DNA from: Symbiodinium natans
Lineage: Eukaryota > Sar > Dinophyceae > Suessiales > Symbiodiniaceae
Assembly: GCA_905221605.1 (NCBI GenBank)
Contig: CAJNDS010002390.1
Coordinates: 570,239 to 634,238, forward strand
DNA: 64,000 nucleotides
Direction: 5' to 3'
Part shown: one piece after another, positions 34,001-47,100 of the stretch
Position numbering within the stretch: the stretch's first letter is position 1
Layout: the number at the start of each line of letters is the position of its first letter
Translations under genes and position numbers: made by a program
The notes under the pieces: model-generated
Told to the model about the DNA's origin: nothing
Seen by the model: the letters and a program-made list of their open reading frames with translations, nothing else
The model's database searches: none

Positions 34001-37000
34001 CAGTTGAAGCCTCGCAAAGTCCTGCTGGCGGCTGCGTTCATCGGCAAGAACAAGCTCACTTTGGTTCCGGCTGGTGTCCAGGTCAAGCACGGGCCCAAGA
34101 AGCCAGAAGACGCACTCTTCCAGATCCAAGCCCCGACGGCCGGATACTACTTCTGGATCCAGCCCCTTACGGTCTTTCCCAAGGTCGAGGGCGAAGCCGG
34201 CTTCGTGAACCCTGCGTTCTTCGTGCAGCCCCTGGCGGAGGAGGAGGCCGTCAATATGGACATTGTGTACGTCAAGGGCAGCCGCTGCCGGAATGTGACG
34301 TACCCCGTGCTTAGGAACACGAAGGACCTGCAGCAGGGAGATGTGTTGTATCTGCAGAAGAACAAGGCCCCGGTGCAGTTGGAGCCCTTGCAGGCGGACT
34401 CCCCAAGAAGCGGCTGAGAAGTAAGGGCGCCCTTGCTTGAGCAGCGCCTGTCAGCGGAACCACGCAGCGACAGTCTTCCGGGAAGCGAACCACATTAGCA
34501 CGACATGCTGCAGTCTCGAAAAGCTCGCACGCACGCATGTGTATAGGGAGTGAGTCAGTGCTCATGCCGCGCCGCTGGACTTTGCCTGTCTGCGTGCGCG
34601 AACAGTTCATGTGTGAGCATTGATCGTGATGATATGTATCCCGCAGAGACGAGCATCTACAAAGGTGTATATGTGTAGCTCATCTCGCATCGGTCTTGGG
34701 TGGCTGACGGCGCCTGATGGAGCCCGAGGCTTCTGCCGAAGAGGCACGCTCTCCTTCTGCGGAGGAAGAAGCTGCTGGGCCAGGGGACTTCGTCATGGAG
34801 ACTCTGCAGGTAATCAAGTACGGCGCTAAGAACTGGGTTCCGAAGCAAAAAGACGAAAACGGCACCACGTGGATCTACTTGGCAAAGTGGGACCGTCACT
34901 TCGTGCACTTCGTGCATGGGAAGTTTCTTGACCTCTCCAAGAAAAATCGGGACGGTGTGTCCGTGGACTCGCAGTTCTTCGACGACATGCTTGCAAACAG
35001 ACAGACTGCATTCAACGGCGCAATGCAGGAGCGGCTCCGGGACGAGGACGAAGAACAGGCGCCCCGTGCAAAGAAGCAGAAAGTCGTCAAAGCCACTCCA
35101 AGCAAGCATGCGAGCTTAGCCCCGCATCACGTGAGCATGCAGCTGCCACCTGTCGACGGCATCGAGCATGCCTGCAAAGTCCTGTGGCTCGGCATGGGCA
35201 CGAAAGGCATATGGTTGGAGTTCTCAGCAGACGTGGTGCGCCATGTTCGCAAGGGACTTCAGAAGTCAGTGGCTAGGCGCCGCCAGCCGAAGGCGAAGAG
35301 CTGTCAGGCGAAGGCGAAGACTCGCCAGTCCAAGGCGACGCCGGCGACAGTGAACGAGTGAGTGCCATGTTCGGTCATGCACACCCTTGCAGGGCTCGCA
35401 CAGCTCGCGGGCAGTGACTTGATGCAGATGTGCGTGTGTACATTGCTCTCTTCCGCTTGGTTGATGTTCCTCGGCAGCCTTGTGAAAAGGGCATTCGGTA
35501 TCATGCTGCTGCCGTGGCAGCAGGTTTGCGCTGCGGTGTCCGTGGTTTAGATGCATGTCTGTCACTGTTTGCCACCTTGTGCTGAATTCTTCATGTCCTT
35601 GCAGGCTCTGACACATGGCCTTGGGCCATCGACGGTGCTACAGGTCTTTCGCAGAGCAGCCCTGCATGGGCACCAAAACACGTGCACAGAGGTCACAACT
35701 CGTATCCACAGATGCTCCTTCTCTCTTTTGCCTTCGTAGTGAGTTCCTCGAGTCGCCATGGCTGCCTACTACTCGTGCTCGCTTGCCACAGATGCACGGG
35801 TGTCGCAGGACCGCATGTGTGTACGTGCTGTTTTTAACGTTTGCAGCCGCATGTGCGTGTGGCTGTCTATATATACCCGGAAGGACAGTGCGGAGTGGTG
35901 GAGCTTCAGCCAAGCGGCCCTCTTGGGCGGACTGAAGCGGGAGGCCTGCACGTCTGGCTGAACCGCTGACCGTTCAAGTTTGTGAGGGTATATACGGTTC
36001 AATAAGGGCTTTGTCTATATATATATATATATCAACCCTAAACCCCAAACCCTCAACCGGTTTAGGGTTTACAGGGTCCTATATAGGGTTTAGGGTCTAT
36101 ATATAGGGTTTTGAGTTTAGGGTTTAGGGTCTCTCTAAACTATATAGGGTTGAGGGTTTGCCTTCTGGGGTTACTATTAGGGTTTGGGGTTTGCCGTTTG
36201 GCGTTCTGGGTCGGGTTCAGGCGTGATTTCTGGTTGACACTCTTATATAGGGGGATTCGCCGACAGGAGGGAGCCGACTTGGCTTGGAGAGCCGACACCG
36301 CCCGGCTGTCCTGGAGCCGGCAGAAGGGCTGGAGGATCCAAATGCTGGATTGTCCTGTCCTTGGCTTTCTTTGTAGTACTTACGGAGACCTCCTGCGGGC
36401 ATGCAGCGTCTCCAGGTGGGCTGACTCTCTTTCGCTCGCATCAGGGCGGGCGCTACACGCCGCCGTCTGAAGGATCGACCTGGTATATAGGGTTTCATGT
36501 TGAAACAGCAGTCTATATTTTTGTTTGGCCAGGCTGGGAATTCCAGGACTGGGACAACGAATGGGTGCCCTCGACACTGCGACTCGAGGACAGAGTTCAG
36601 AGTTTAGGGTTTTAGGGTTTGGGGTTTAGGGTTTATAAAGGATTATAGGGTTGTCTAAACCCTAAACCCTAAACCCTAAACCCTAAACCCTAAACCCTAA
36701 ACCCTAAACCCTAAACCCTAAACCCTAAACCCTAAACCCTAAACCCTAAACCCTAAACCCTTCCAACCGAGTCCTTGCCTGCCTTGTGCGAGCGCGAGAG
36801 CCGAAACCCTAAACCCTAACAGGAGCTGGATTCGCACGCGCCAACGCCCGATTTCGAGGAGGAGGACAGTTTGGAGGAAACAGAAACCGTGAGGCGAGAT
36901 TGCTATGTGTGCACACATGCAGGAATCGTCCGAGAAGGAGGAGGAGGCATTGGATAAGGACGGCGACTCGAAGGTTGGGGCGTTGCATGTGCTCGGCAGC

Positions 37001-38089
37001 AAGATGTTGTGCACCGGTTATTTTGTGCTTCGTAATTGCGCTTGACCGCAGGGCCCAGCAATTGTGCTGAAGCCCAAAGCGAAAGAGAAGGTCCATTTAA
37101 GTTTTGGGGTTTAGGGTTATATAGGTCTTATAGGGTTAGTCTCTCCCTCTGGCCAGGCGAAGCAAAGGAAGCGATCCCTGAAGGTGGAACTCGTTCTGTC
37201 CATTTCGGGTTTAGAGGGTTTAGGGTTTAGGGTTATATAGGGTTTAGGGTTTCGGGTCTAGGGCGCCTCTTACTGTCTGGATCGCAGGCGTGCATGGAGG
37301 CGAACAAGACAAAGAAGAACAAGGGTGGTTGGACGCCGCCGCCCCCACCCCCCCCCAGCGCAGGCCGGGCGGCTGGCAGGGGTCCGCAAAGTCAAGAGTT
37401 GGACTTGTGCAGGTGTCCGCACGCCTGCCGCCAAACCCGCCACTGCCTGCGATGCCCAACCAGGTTCCTTCAAGCGACATTCTCTCCAAACATGCTGTCC
37501 ATGCATTGTATATAGGAGCTGTGGCTGCATGCAGGTGGCGGTGCCGGCTTCTGCCCTGAAGCCTGACAAGGATGGCAAAGGGAAGAGGCTGGGGAACCTC
37601 TACATGGATGAGTTCGGGGAGTGGCACCCGCCTCTCGCCCGCAGCTATGCGTGCCAATGCTTCTGGTTTAGGGTTTAGGGTTTCGGGTTCGTTTAGGGTT
37701 TTTAGGGTTTAGGGTTAAGGGTTAAGGGTTTAGGGTCTAGGGTCTAGGGTTTAGGGTTTAGGGTTTAGGGTTTGGGGGGGGGTTAGGGTTTAGGGTTTAG
37801 GGGTTTAGGGGTTTAGGGGTTTGGGGTTTAGGGTTTAGGGACTGCTCGTGTGCTCCTCGTCCTGACAAGGCCGGGGCAAGGAAGGACCAGGGCACGGTCC
37901 AGGGGTCGAGGCGTGGAGAACATGGCCTGGCAAAGCGTGCCTTGGCAGGATTTTAGGGTTTCTAGGGTTTAGGGAAGGGTTTAGGGTTTCGGGTTTATAG
38001 GGTTGACAGTTTAGGGTTTAGGGTTTCTCTTCTCTCCCTCTCTTCTCGCTCTTTCTTCTCTTTCTCCTCTATCTATATATATATATATA

Positions 38090-38146
<57 letters not shown>

Positions 38147-41100
38147 GTGGGCTTATGGCTGTAGGGTTTTAGGGTACTGGGGTTTCTAACGGGGTGAGAA
38201 AGTCCATCGGGGAAGAGGGCTAAACTTATGCTTTATGCCGTCGGGTCTATGCTGTTTGTTTTATTTTGTGATTTTGGGTGTCTTTTGTGTGGGGTTTGCC
38301 TTATTTTCATTTAGGGTTTCGGGTCTTGGGTTTGGGGTTTCGGGTTCAGGGTTTAGGATTTTAGGGTTTAGGATTTTAGGGTTTAGGATTTAGGATTTTA
38401 GGGTTTAGGGTTTAGGGTTTAGGTTTTGGGTTCATGGTTGTAGGGTTTTAGGTTATTGGGGTTTCTAACGGGGTGAGAAAGTCCATCGGGTAAGAGGGCT
38501 AAACTTATGTTTTATGCTGTCGGGTCTATGCTATGTGTTTTATTTTGTGATTTTGGGTGTCTTTTGTGTGGGGTTTGCCTATATTTTCATTTAGGGTTTC
38601 GGGTTTTGGGGTTTCGGGTTTTTATTGGGCTCAGGGTTCAGGGTTTAGGGTTTAGAGTTTGTAGGGTTCCTAAACCCTAAACCCTAAACCCTAAACCCTA
38701 AACCCCTAAACCCTAAACCTAAACCCTACAGCCCTCGCCCTGGCTAGATGCTCAACATGTCGGAGTCTGTGAAGAAGCTTGTGGAGCGCGGGGAGGCCGA
38801 GGGGCAGATGCACGCATGTGTCTTGTGTTGTCGTCTGCCCGCGAGCATGTTGCCCTGCGAGCGAAATGCACAGAGACGTGTGGCGCCGGTTTATGGAAAC
38901 CCTAAAACCCCGAACCCCTAAGCCTTTGCTATACCCTAGGCAGACCCCTGTTCCGGCCAGGGCCAGCCATCATCGAGCTCGCGCTGAAAGGGCGCCGGAA
39001 CGTGCGGCTGGGGCTGTCGGGCAGTCTAATATAGGTCTATGTAGTACTCGGGTGTTGGGTTTAGGGTTGATAGGGTTTATAGGGTTGATAGGGTTTAGGG
39101 TTGAGGGTTCAGGGTTTAGGGTTTAGGGTTTAGGGTTTAGGGTTGAGGGTTTAGGGTTTAGGGTTCGGGTTCTAAACCCCAACCCCCGAACCCTAAGCCA
39201 TACACACCCCAATCCCGTGCTATTAGAGCTGCAAAAAGCTGAGCACTACCACAAAAAACAGGGCTCGGACGCGGCTGCACGGCGACTCAGCCGCCAGAAA
39301 TTGGCTGTGGCTTTGTGTGCTGGAGGTATCACGCAAAGATCTGTTCACCAGCAGGAGTTTATCGTATGATAAAACCCGTGTTGTGGAGGGCACCAAGACC
39401 TTATCATATGATAAACCTGAGTGGTTCAGCAGCCGCCAATTTATATCATACGATAATCCCTGGCCGGAAAAAAGGGCGAAGCTTATCATATGATATGTTT
39501 GGGCTGGTTGTGCAACACCCCCGTTTATCATATGATATGTTTCTTGTTCCCAGGCCATACTGAGTTTCATCAGATGATCGCAATTACTTCGTGCTACCAG
39601 TGGGATTGTTTGCTCTGCGTGATACCACAAATATGTTTTTTGCGGGCCGTCGGCACCATTCGGTTGGTCCAAGCAATTCAAGAAAAACACACTCCTGACG
39701 GCGCCTCCACCGGCCCTCGTCGCCTTTTTAAGCCCTGATGCAACGCCCAACCTGTGCCGACTCCCCGCGGAGGCTGCCTTGTGCCAGACTATAGCCGCCT
39801 AGTTTAGGGTTTAGGGTTTCGGGTATTCTAGGTTTCAGGCGTTATAGGGTTTACGGTTTGGGGTTTAGGGCTTAGGGTCACAAACTCTTTAGCTTGACTT
39901 GATTCACAGGGCCCTCCTGCTAATGCTCCAGCGCCCTGCCACAGCTCGCACAGAGCCTTCGGCATTTTGCCGCTGTACAGAACAAACCACTCCGTCGAGT
40001 TCGCTCCGGGAAGAAAAAAGCACTGGTGAAACGCAATACACCAAAACGTGTCACGCCTGCAGAGTTCATGTGTGTTACTGTACAAACCTCTCTCTTTCTC
40101 TCTGGACACAGACGTCTCTGTCACTGTCTCTGTCTCTGCGTCTGTCTCTGTCTCTGTGCTTTTTTGCTTCTCTCTTTCTCTCTTTCTCTCTCTTTCTCTC
40201 TTTTTCTCTCTCTTTCTCTCTCTTTCTCTCTTTTTCTCTTCTTTCTCTCTCTTTCTCTCTCTTTCTCTCTCTTTCTCTTTCTTTCTCTTCTCTCTCTCTT
40301 CTCTCTCTTTCTCTCTCTTTCTCTCTTTCTCTCTTTCTCTCTCTTTCTCTCTCTTTCTCTCTTTCTCTCTTTCTCTCTTTCTCTCTTTCTCTCTTTCTCT
40401 CTTTCTCTCTTTCTCTCTTTCTCTCTTTCTGTCTTTCTCTCTTTCTCTCTTTCTCTCTTTCTCTCTTTCTCTCTTTCTCTCTTTCTCTCTTTCGCTCTTT
40501 CCCTCTTTCCCTCTTTCCCTCTTTCCCTCTTTCCCTCTTTCTCTCTTTCTCTCTTTCTCTCTTTCTCTCTTTCTCTCTTTCTCTCTTTCTCTCTTTCTCT
40601 CTTTCTCTCTTTCTCTCTGTCTTGCTTTCTCGTTGCTTTCCTCTTTCGTCTCTTTCGAGACTCCATTAAATGCAATCGTGTAAGGGAATTGCGCATATTG
40701 AACCTTTATCTTTCTTGCTCTCTTTCTCTCTTTCTCTCTTTCTCTCTTTCTCTCTTTCTCTCTTTCTCTCTTTCNNNNNNNNNNNNNNNNNNNNNNNNNN
40801 NNNNNNNNNNNNNNNNNNNNNNNNNNNNNNNNNNNNNNNNNNNNNNNNNNNNNNNNNNNNNNNNNNNNNNNNNNTCCGAGATGCTGAACTTTCTGCCTGT
40901 GATGCGGCTGTTTCTTCTACAGTTCGTATGTGGAAACGTTGGTGCAGGCACCCAGTCTGTCTGTCGCTCTTTCCTGCTCATGGCCCGAGTGCTGGATCTT
41001 TTGCAAACCGTGGCGAGAGGCGGCTCCACTACAGCATCGGAGTTGGAAGCAGCAATTGTTGAGCACTCGCGATGCCACTTGCAAGCATATGGCGACGAAG

Positions 41101-44100
41101 CATGGGTCCCGAAACATCACATGGGACTGCACCTGCCCGAGTTTTTAAGAAGATTTGGCACTCTCCTGAGTTGTTTTGTGCACGAGCGCAAACATAAAAT
41201 CATCAAAAGGTTTGCTTCCCAGAAAGCAGACACGCAGAAGAAGTATGAGGAATCCATACTGATGGATATCATGGCGGTGCAGCTCACTGCTATGAAGGAC
41301 GAAATGCCATCAACTGAGGTTCGCCTGCTGCAGAAATCGAAAGCAACCAAACAATTGCAGAAACTCATGCAGGAGACCTTCCGCAGTGACGGCGACGTTT
41401 TTCAAGCACTTCGTGCCGTGCATGGCGGTGGCTTTCACTGCAGCCGAGGCGACGTGGTTGAGTTCTCCTTCATGGGCACTACCACCGTTGGCCGGATCCA
41501 ATTCCATGCCGAGGTGGCAGAGCGGCCGCTCACGTGCATCGTGCCATGGACCCATGTGCATGGTTGGACATACGTGGTTCCAGAAAGAGGTCAACCCGTC
41601 ATCGTGGACGCCTCTGTCATCCGCGCATGCTGCATTTGGAGCCAGAAGGACGCGAGCGCCTTGGTGATCCGGCCCTGAGAGAAAAACGTGACATGCTTTT
41701 CAGCTGCCTGCGAGCAATGTGCCCTGCACGCGCTTTGTGTCCATGTATTAGCTGCTCGTCTCTTGCCCTCTTGTGTGTAACGAAACGAAACGTGTCATAA
41801 TGGGAAGCCCGAAACAATCTCAAACCCGTCTTCTTGCAAACTGCATGCCCCTCCGCAGGTGCCATCCGTGATCGACGGCTGGTGGCACAGCCGGGCATTC
41901 TCGGGTTGACATTGGGGTCTGCAAGGGCTTTGTTTCGCGTTTTCTGACAAAACACCTATCTCAGCTTCGCTTTGTGGGAACGGCCGTGTTTTTGCCAGTT
42001 GCGTTTTGGGGGTTTATCTAACTGAGTTAATGGGGTTACATAAGTCCCTCAACATCACTTGTGCAAATGATGTAAGTCTACATATATGTCATGTTAGGTA
42101 TCTCCAACAAGTACTTTGCCAACTGCCCTATATGCTTACTAAGTAGTGTATGTAGTTAGTAAACCCCACGACCCTCCAAGTATGCCTTTGAAGCGCGGTT
42201 GTCAAGCCTGGACGACGCGTCATGCATCGAGCCTGGGGGCGGAAGTCGTGAGCTTCTCCGCTATGACGGGGAAGAGCCGCTCGAGCTCTCGCCAGGTGAT
42301 GGGGTGCTGGTGCCAGTCGTGCGGGAGTCAGGAGTCTCCGCAGAGGGATCCCTGTCCGAGGTTGTGCTTCCGGTTGAGTGTGGGGTTGAGGCTGTGCCAG
42401 GTCTCTGGCCCACAGGAGAGGGTAAAGGGTTTGTTTTGCTTGCAGCCCAAGAGTGTGATCACTCTCTCCAGCCAGGCGAGGTTGTTGCGGAAGTGCGTTC
42501 CGGCCTCGTCAGCACTGCGGCTTGTGGTTGTGGCGCGATTGAGACGGTGTTCGAGTCAGAGCCGTCTCCGCAGGCATGTGCGGATTGTGGGGTCGCCGTT
42601 GCTTCGGTTGACCATGACCCGTGCTTTGCTTGCGGGTCCGCGTCCAGGGCCGCGGCAAGAAGCTTCCAAGGTTGTTCCTCGTGTGCGCGGTCCTTTGGGC
42701 GGCTGCGTACCGGCGCCAGGATCGGTGTGCTATCGGTCCTTGCTGCGGTGACTGTTCTCGCTTCGGTGTGGGGCGGGAGCGGCCCGGTTGGGCGCCCTGT
42801 TGAGGAGCCTGGAGTGCTTACTTGCTTGGACCACCTTCCAAGCGTCGACAGCTGGTGGGAGGCGCCAGGTGGTTACGCGTCTGTGTGGGGTAGGCGCCCT
42901 GCGCAGAAGGACCTTGGGACCGTGGCGGTCGAGAAGGCGCCTTACGAAACGTGCTTGCTTCAGCGCGCGGGTGAGGCGTGGCGTCTTTGGGACACGAGGG
43001 ATTTGCGTGTGGCGGAAAGCGTTGCGTGCAGCGATGAGGTTCCCGTCACCGAACGCCTCGCGGTCTTTAGGACGCGCAAGGGGCCGCGCTGGGCTGGCTG
43101 GCGTGAGGGATCGGCCACGGCTGAAAGAGGCGCAAGTGATGCTGTGCGCCCAGCAGACGCGGTCGACACGGCGCGCTGCCCGAGCTATCATATCGTGGAG
43201 AGCTGGGACATCGATAAGATGAACGAGGAGCCTCCAACGGACTATTATTATGAGCAGCTCGCGGCAGATATGCGCGCCCGGCACCCTAAGGCGTGCCCGC
43301 ACCTCCTCGACCACCTCGTTTCCTTAGAGGGTTTCCTAGACAAGTCAATCTTGTTTGGGTTCTCGTTTGGGATCAGTAAGGCCGAAGTTTGTGTCTCCAA
43401 AGGTAAGCTCCTAGGACACAACATTGGGCGGGACGGGAGTTCGCCTGACGAAGAGCGTTGTCAGGCGGAGATTGACTTTCCCCCGCTCTGGGAGAAGCTT
43501 CACATTCAGCAATTTTTGGGTTGCGCAAATTGGTTGCGCGGCTACCTGCCTGTTGAGTATGGGCACGCAGCCAAGATTTTAGGGCAGTGGCAGAAGCCAG
43601 GCGCCGTCTTTCCTGAAGGCGGGCTGGGATCAGCCGCCACCGAGGGTTGCAAAGCCTTTAAAGCGATTAAGCGCATGATGCAGAACCGCATCAATTTGGC
43701 TACCTTCGATGAGGCCTCTGCTGCGGATGGGTCGTGTCCCCTTGAGCAGATCGCGGATGCGTCGGGCATCGCGGTAGGGGGCAGCGTCGTGCAGATGACG
43801 CGTGACTTGAGTCAGCTCAAAGTGCTTATGACGCACTCAAAGAGCTTGACCCCCGCGCAGCAAAACTGGCCGCCCTTGATACAGGAGGCGTTTGCCCAGC
43901 TCGAGGTAAAGCGGGCGACACGCCGCATGTTTGGCTCTATTCGGACTCTGTGTTGGACAGATCATGCCAACCTTATACCCGAGCGCAAACGTCGGACATC
44001 GGAATGGATCCGAAACTCGTCCGGTGGGTTGCGGAAATCCTTATGGATGGGTCCGAAATAAGGAGCCTTAGCGGTCGCTCAGCGACGCTGGGTGACAGTT

Positions 44101-47100
44101 TTAGCCGCAATCCCAAAGATCGGGATGCGCTCCTTGCGGCGAGGACGAAAGATCTCGAGGGCCTTTCGGGCCAACTCCGAGGTTTCGACCTGGACCAGTA
44201 CCTCGGAGAGGGTACTGAGGGTGACGGACCCGTGCCCTGGGCGGTCGGCAACGACGCCGTCCCAGAGCCTGCGGGCCGTGTCCAGGCCGCTGCTGTGCCG
44301 ATGTGCGTCGTCGCAGCCCTTCCGGTGCGCGTCATGGTTGTCCTTGACTACGCGCGTTGGAAAGAGCAGGACGCAGAGCTGACTGAAATCAGGCGCGTTT
44401 TTCAAGCGAGCCTCCCTGGAGTTTCTGTGGCTGTCAGGGGTTGTTGGGGTCCGTTTGAGGATACCGACGGGCTTGCCTCGCATTTTGATTGCGGGGCCGG
44501 CAGGCTCGCAGGGACCAAGAAGATCAAGCGGATCAGGGTCGACTTGCTTACTTCGTGTGCCAAGGTTCTTAGGGAAGCTTCGGGGTTTCGTCCGCAGTTC
44601 CTCGTAGGACTCGGGCAAGCGGGCTTGTCACAGCCGTCCTTAGGTGGCCTTTGGTTGTTGAGCTCACGCTCCAAGCAAGGAACCTGCAGCGCAAGGAAGC
44701 CAGGGCTGTAGGAGAGGCTTGGGCAGGCATCAAGGCTATCTGGGCGGTGCGGCCACGCCTTTGGCGCACGAAGCAAGGCCACTTGGAAGTGGCCGAGGCT
44801 TGTCCGGAACTCAAGAAGGATTTTCCGGAGCCTCCCCTGCGAGGTTTTGGGATCGTAGGGAAGCAGGCATTGGGGGCGGAGGTTCTGCGGTCCTTGAGGC
44901 TGGACGCGGTTCGTTCCATTGATGATGCCAGCATTAGAGGGATGCTGGACGAACCGTCACGACCCCTCTGGGACCATGAGGGTCTGTGCATCTGCGGCAA
45001 GCGGACCTACCTGTTTTCTCGCTGCCCCGCCTGCATCGAGAAAGAGGCAGTCGATATCTCGGTAGAGATAGCCGAGCGGGAGGAGCCCGAACCTCCGCTT
45101 GAGGGCGACCTTGAGGCCCATGAGGTGGGCCTAGAGGTCAACTCCGTCCTTGCAACTTTGGAGAGGACAGGAGGTTTGGTTAGGGTTAGGTCCTCAACCA
45201 TCCAGCAATGGGCGGTAGGGTTTAGGACTACGCCCAAAGATGCTCCAGTTCCCACTGCATATGGCATGCTGAGTGGGAAGATATGGAAGAAGAGCCATTC
45301 CATGAAGCTCAGCCTCGGCTCCCAGCACAAGGATCTTTCCAAGTGGGGCGATGTGAAGCCTTACTGGACCACATGGGTGGTTAGAGAAGATGGTGCTGTG
45401 GTGGCGGGGCACAACTGCTCGCCCCTGAACGTGGTTCAGGGCGACATCGTCGTGCATTGGTCGTCAGTGGTGAACTGGCACGGCCACAGACATGTCGTGA
45501 ATGAGCAGTGTGAAGTGCTCTGGAGGTCTAATGGTAAAGAGGTTGCCTTAGACCCCTCCTTCGGCAAGCTGATAGCCCTTGTGGGTAGGGTTACTCAGGT
45601 CATTGGCTGGCGGGCAACCGGAGAAGCAGCTTCGGATCCCCGCAGGTCTACCCTGCAGGCGTCAAGGGTCCTTGCTCAATTCTCTTCGTCCAACGAGGGC
45701 GTAGAAGGGCATTGGACCGCGGGCGCTATCAGTCGCGGGAAGAATGCCACTGAGTGCAAGCTGAAGGGTAGAGTTTTGGCGTTTATGGGTGAAGAGCACA
45801 AGGGCCCTGCAGTGGTTCTAGAGCTCGTTAGCCATAGCCCCATCCTGTGCATTTGGGCCCATTCCTCAACCAAGGTCAAGGTCGAGTTTAAGGGCGGTGT
45901 TCCGTCTTTGAGCCTGATCGCGGAGGAGGACGAAAATAGTCGTGAGCAGCTTGCGGTCGAGGCAAGGGACGCGGCGAACATTTCGGAGTTCCGAGTCACG
46001 GGATCCCTTCGTACGGCGTGGTACGAGGGTCAGCGGCGCGATCCCTCATTGGCGGGCTCGATTCGCAAGCCAGAGCCGCCAATGGAGATATCCGGAGACG
46101 GGTTGCTTGAGCGCGAGGTGACCCTCAGGACGGGTCAAACCGTCGTTGTCCCAGTGGTTCCCAACGGGGCTGCGGGCGCGAATGGGGTGACCTGGCGCCG
46201 CGCTTGCTACAATTCAGTCCACTGTGGAGTCCTTGGGGCCCATAGGTCTGCTGAGGTTACCGTCAAGCTGCTAGAGAGGGCAGTCTGGTGGCCCGACTTA
46301 GAGAAAGATGTGCGGACCTGGGTCGCCAAATGTCTCGCTTGCATTAAAGGCCGCTCTCGACCGACGAAGGTTGAAGCTCGTGCGGTCAAATGTGGCGCCG
46401 AGACATGCTGGCAGGAAGTCAGCGTGGACTGTGAAGGTCCGAACCGAGAGGACAGGGAGGGGCATAGGTACTCGCTTACGTACTTCGATTGCCTCAGTCA
46501 TGCTGTCCTCCTCGAGCCGATGAGGTCTCTGACTCATGCTGAAGTCAGGAGGGCGTTCGTGCGCTGTGTGCTTCGCAGCAGGACGATCCCGAGCCTCATC
46601 AGGTCGGATAGAGGGCCAGAGTTCAAGAATGCGCTCATGGCAGAACTCAGCGCTATGCTTGGGACCGAGTGGCGGTTCAGCGCGCCCTTGAGGCCTTGTG
46701 AGTTGGGCGCAAACGAGCGAGTCCACCAAGAAGTTCAAAAGGTGCTGGGGGCGGTCGTCAGGCAAGTCGGCGCCTCCCTTTCCGAAGCTTGGTCGGATTG
46801 GCTCGTGGTGGCGGAGTACGTCATAGATAACACTCCGGGACCCCACGGGTATACCCCGAGGGACCTAGAGCGGAGCTGGTCGCTCGCTCTACCACTTGAA
46901 AAGGACGTCCTGCGAGACGCCTTGCAGTTCGAACCCATCTCTGATTGGGCTCGGAGCCAGTTTAAGCAGTTCTCGGAACTAGCTGCTGCGGTCCGAGAGC
47001 ACTGGACGCGGTCTTCAGAAGCGCGGGCGAAACTTGCAAATCGCCATAGGCGCACTGTGGACCTTAAGCCAGGAGACCGAGTGGTCTGGAACGCTCCGAG

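Larger units (their letters stand above)
31465..42180 (+). mobile_element. Nested TIR DNA transposon (10,716 bp including a 100-N gap) inserted in pol
   Basis: The left end CTTGAAGGATCGTGGTG and the reverse complement of the right end CTTGGAGGGTCGTGGGG match as terminal inverted repeats, with similarity extending about 24 bp (TTASTA). TA lies on both outer sides (31463-31464 and 42181-42182), giving a 2-bp target duplication. Removing the element plus one TA fuses the protease and RT-segment frames without change. Contents: a 789-aa ORF, a 214-aa ORF, a multi-exon gene with telomere-type introns, a palindrome array, a polypyrimidine tract, the scaffold gap and a transposase-like ORF. I cannot assign the superfamily; subterminal CTTAGTAA copies and the TAGTG at 42146-42150 recall CACTA elements, but the outer ends are not CACTA. 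Confidence 0.8.

Noticed and set aside
39358-39580. CRISPR-like array (short repeats with unique spacers)
   Set aside because: The repeats are only 13-14 bp, fully palindromic and diverged, the genome is eukaryotic and there are no cas-like genes. A protein-binding array in a transposon fits better.
39899-40696. Serine/leucine/phenylalanine-rich and Arg/Glu-rich ORFs over 190 aa
   Set aside because: They are translations of the CTCTTT polypyrimidine satellite on either strand.
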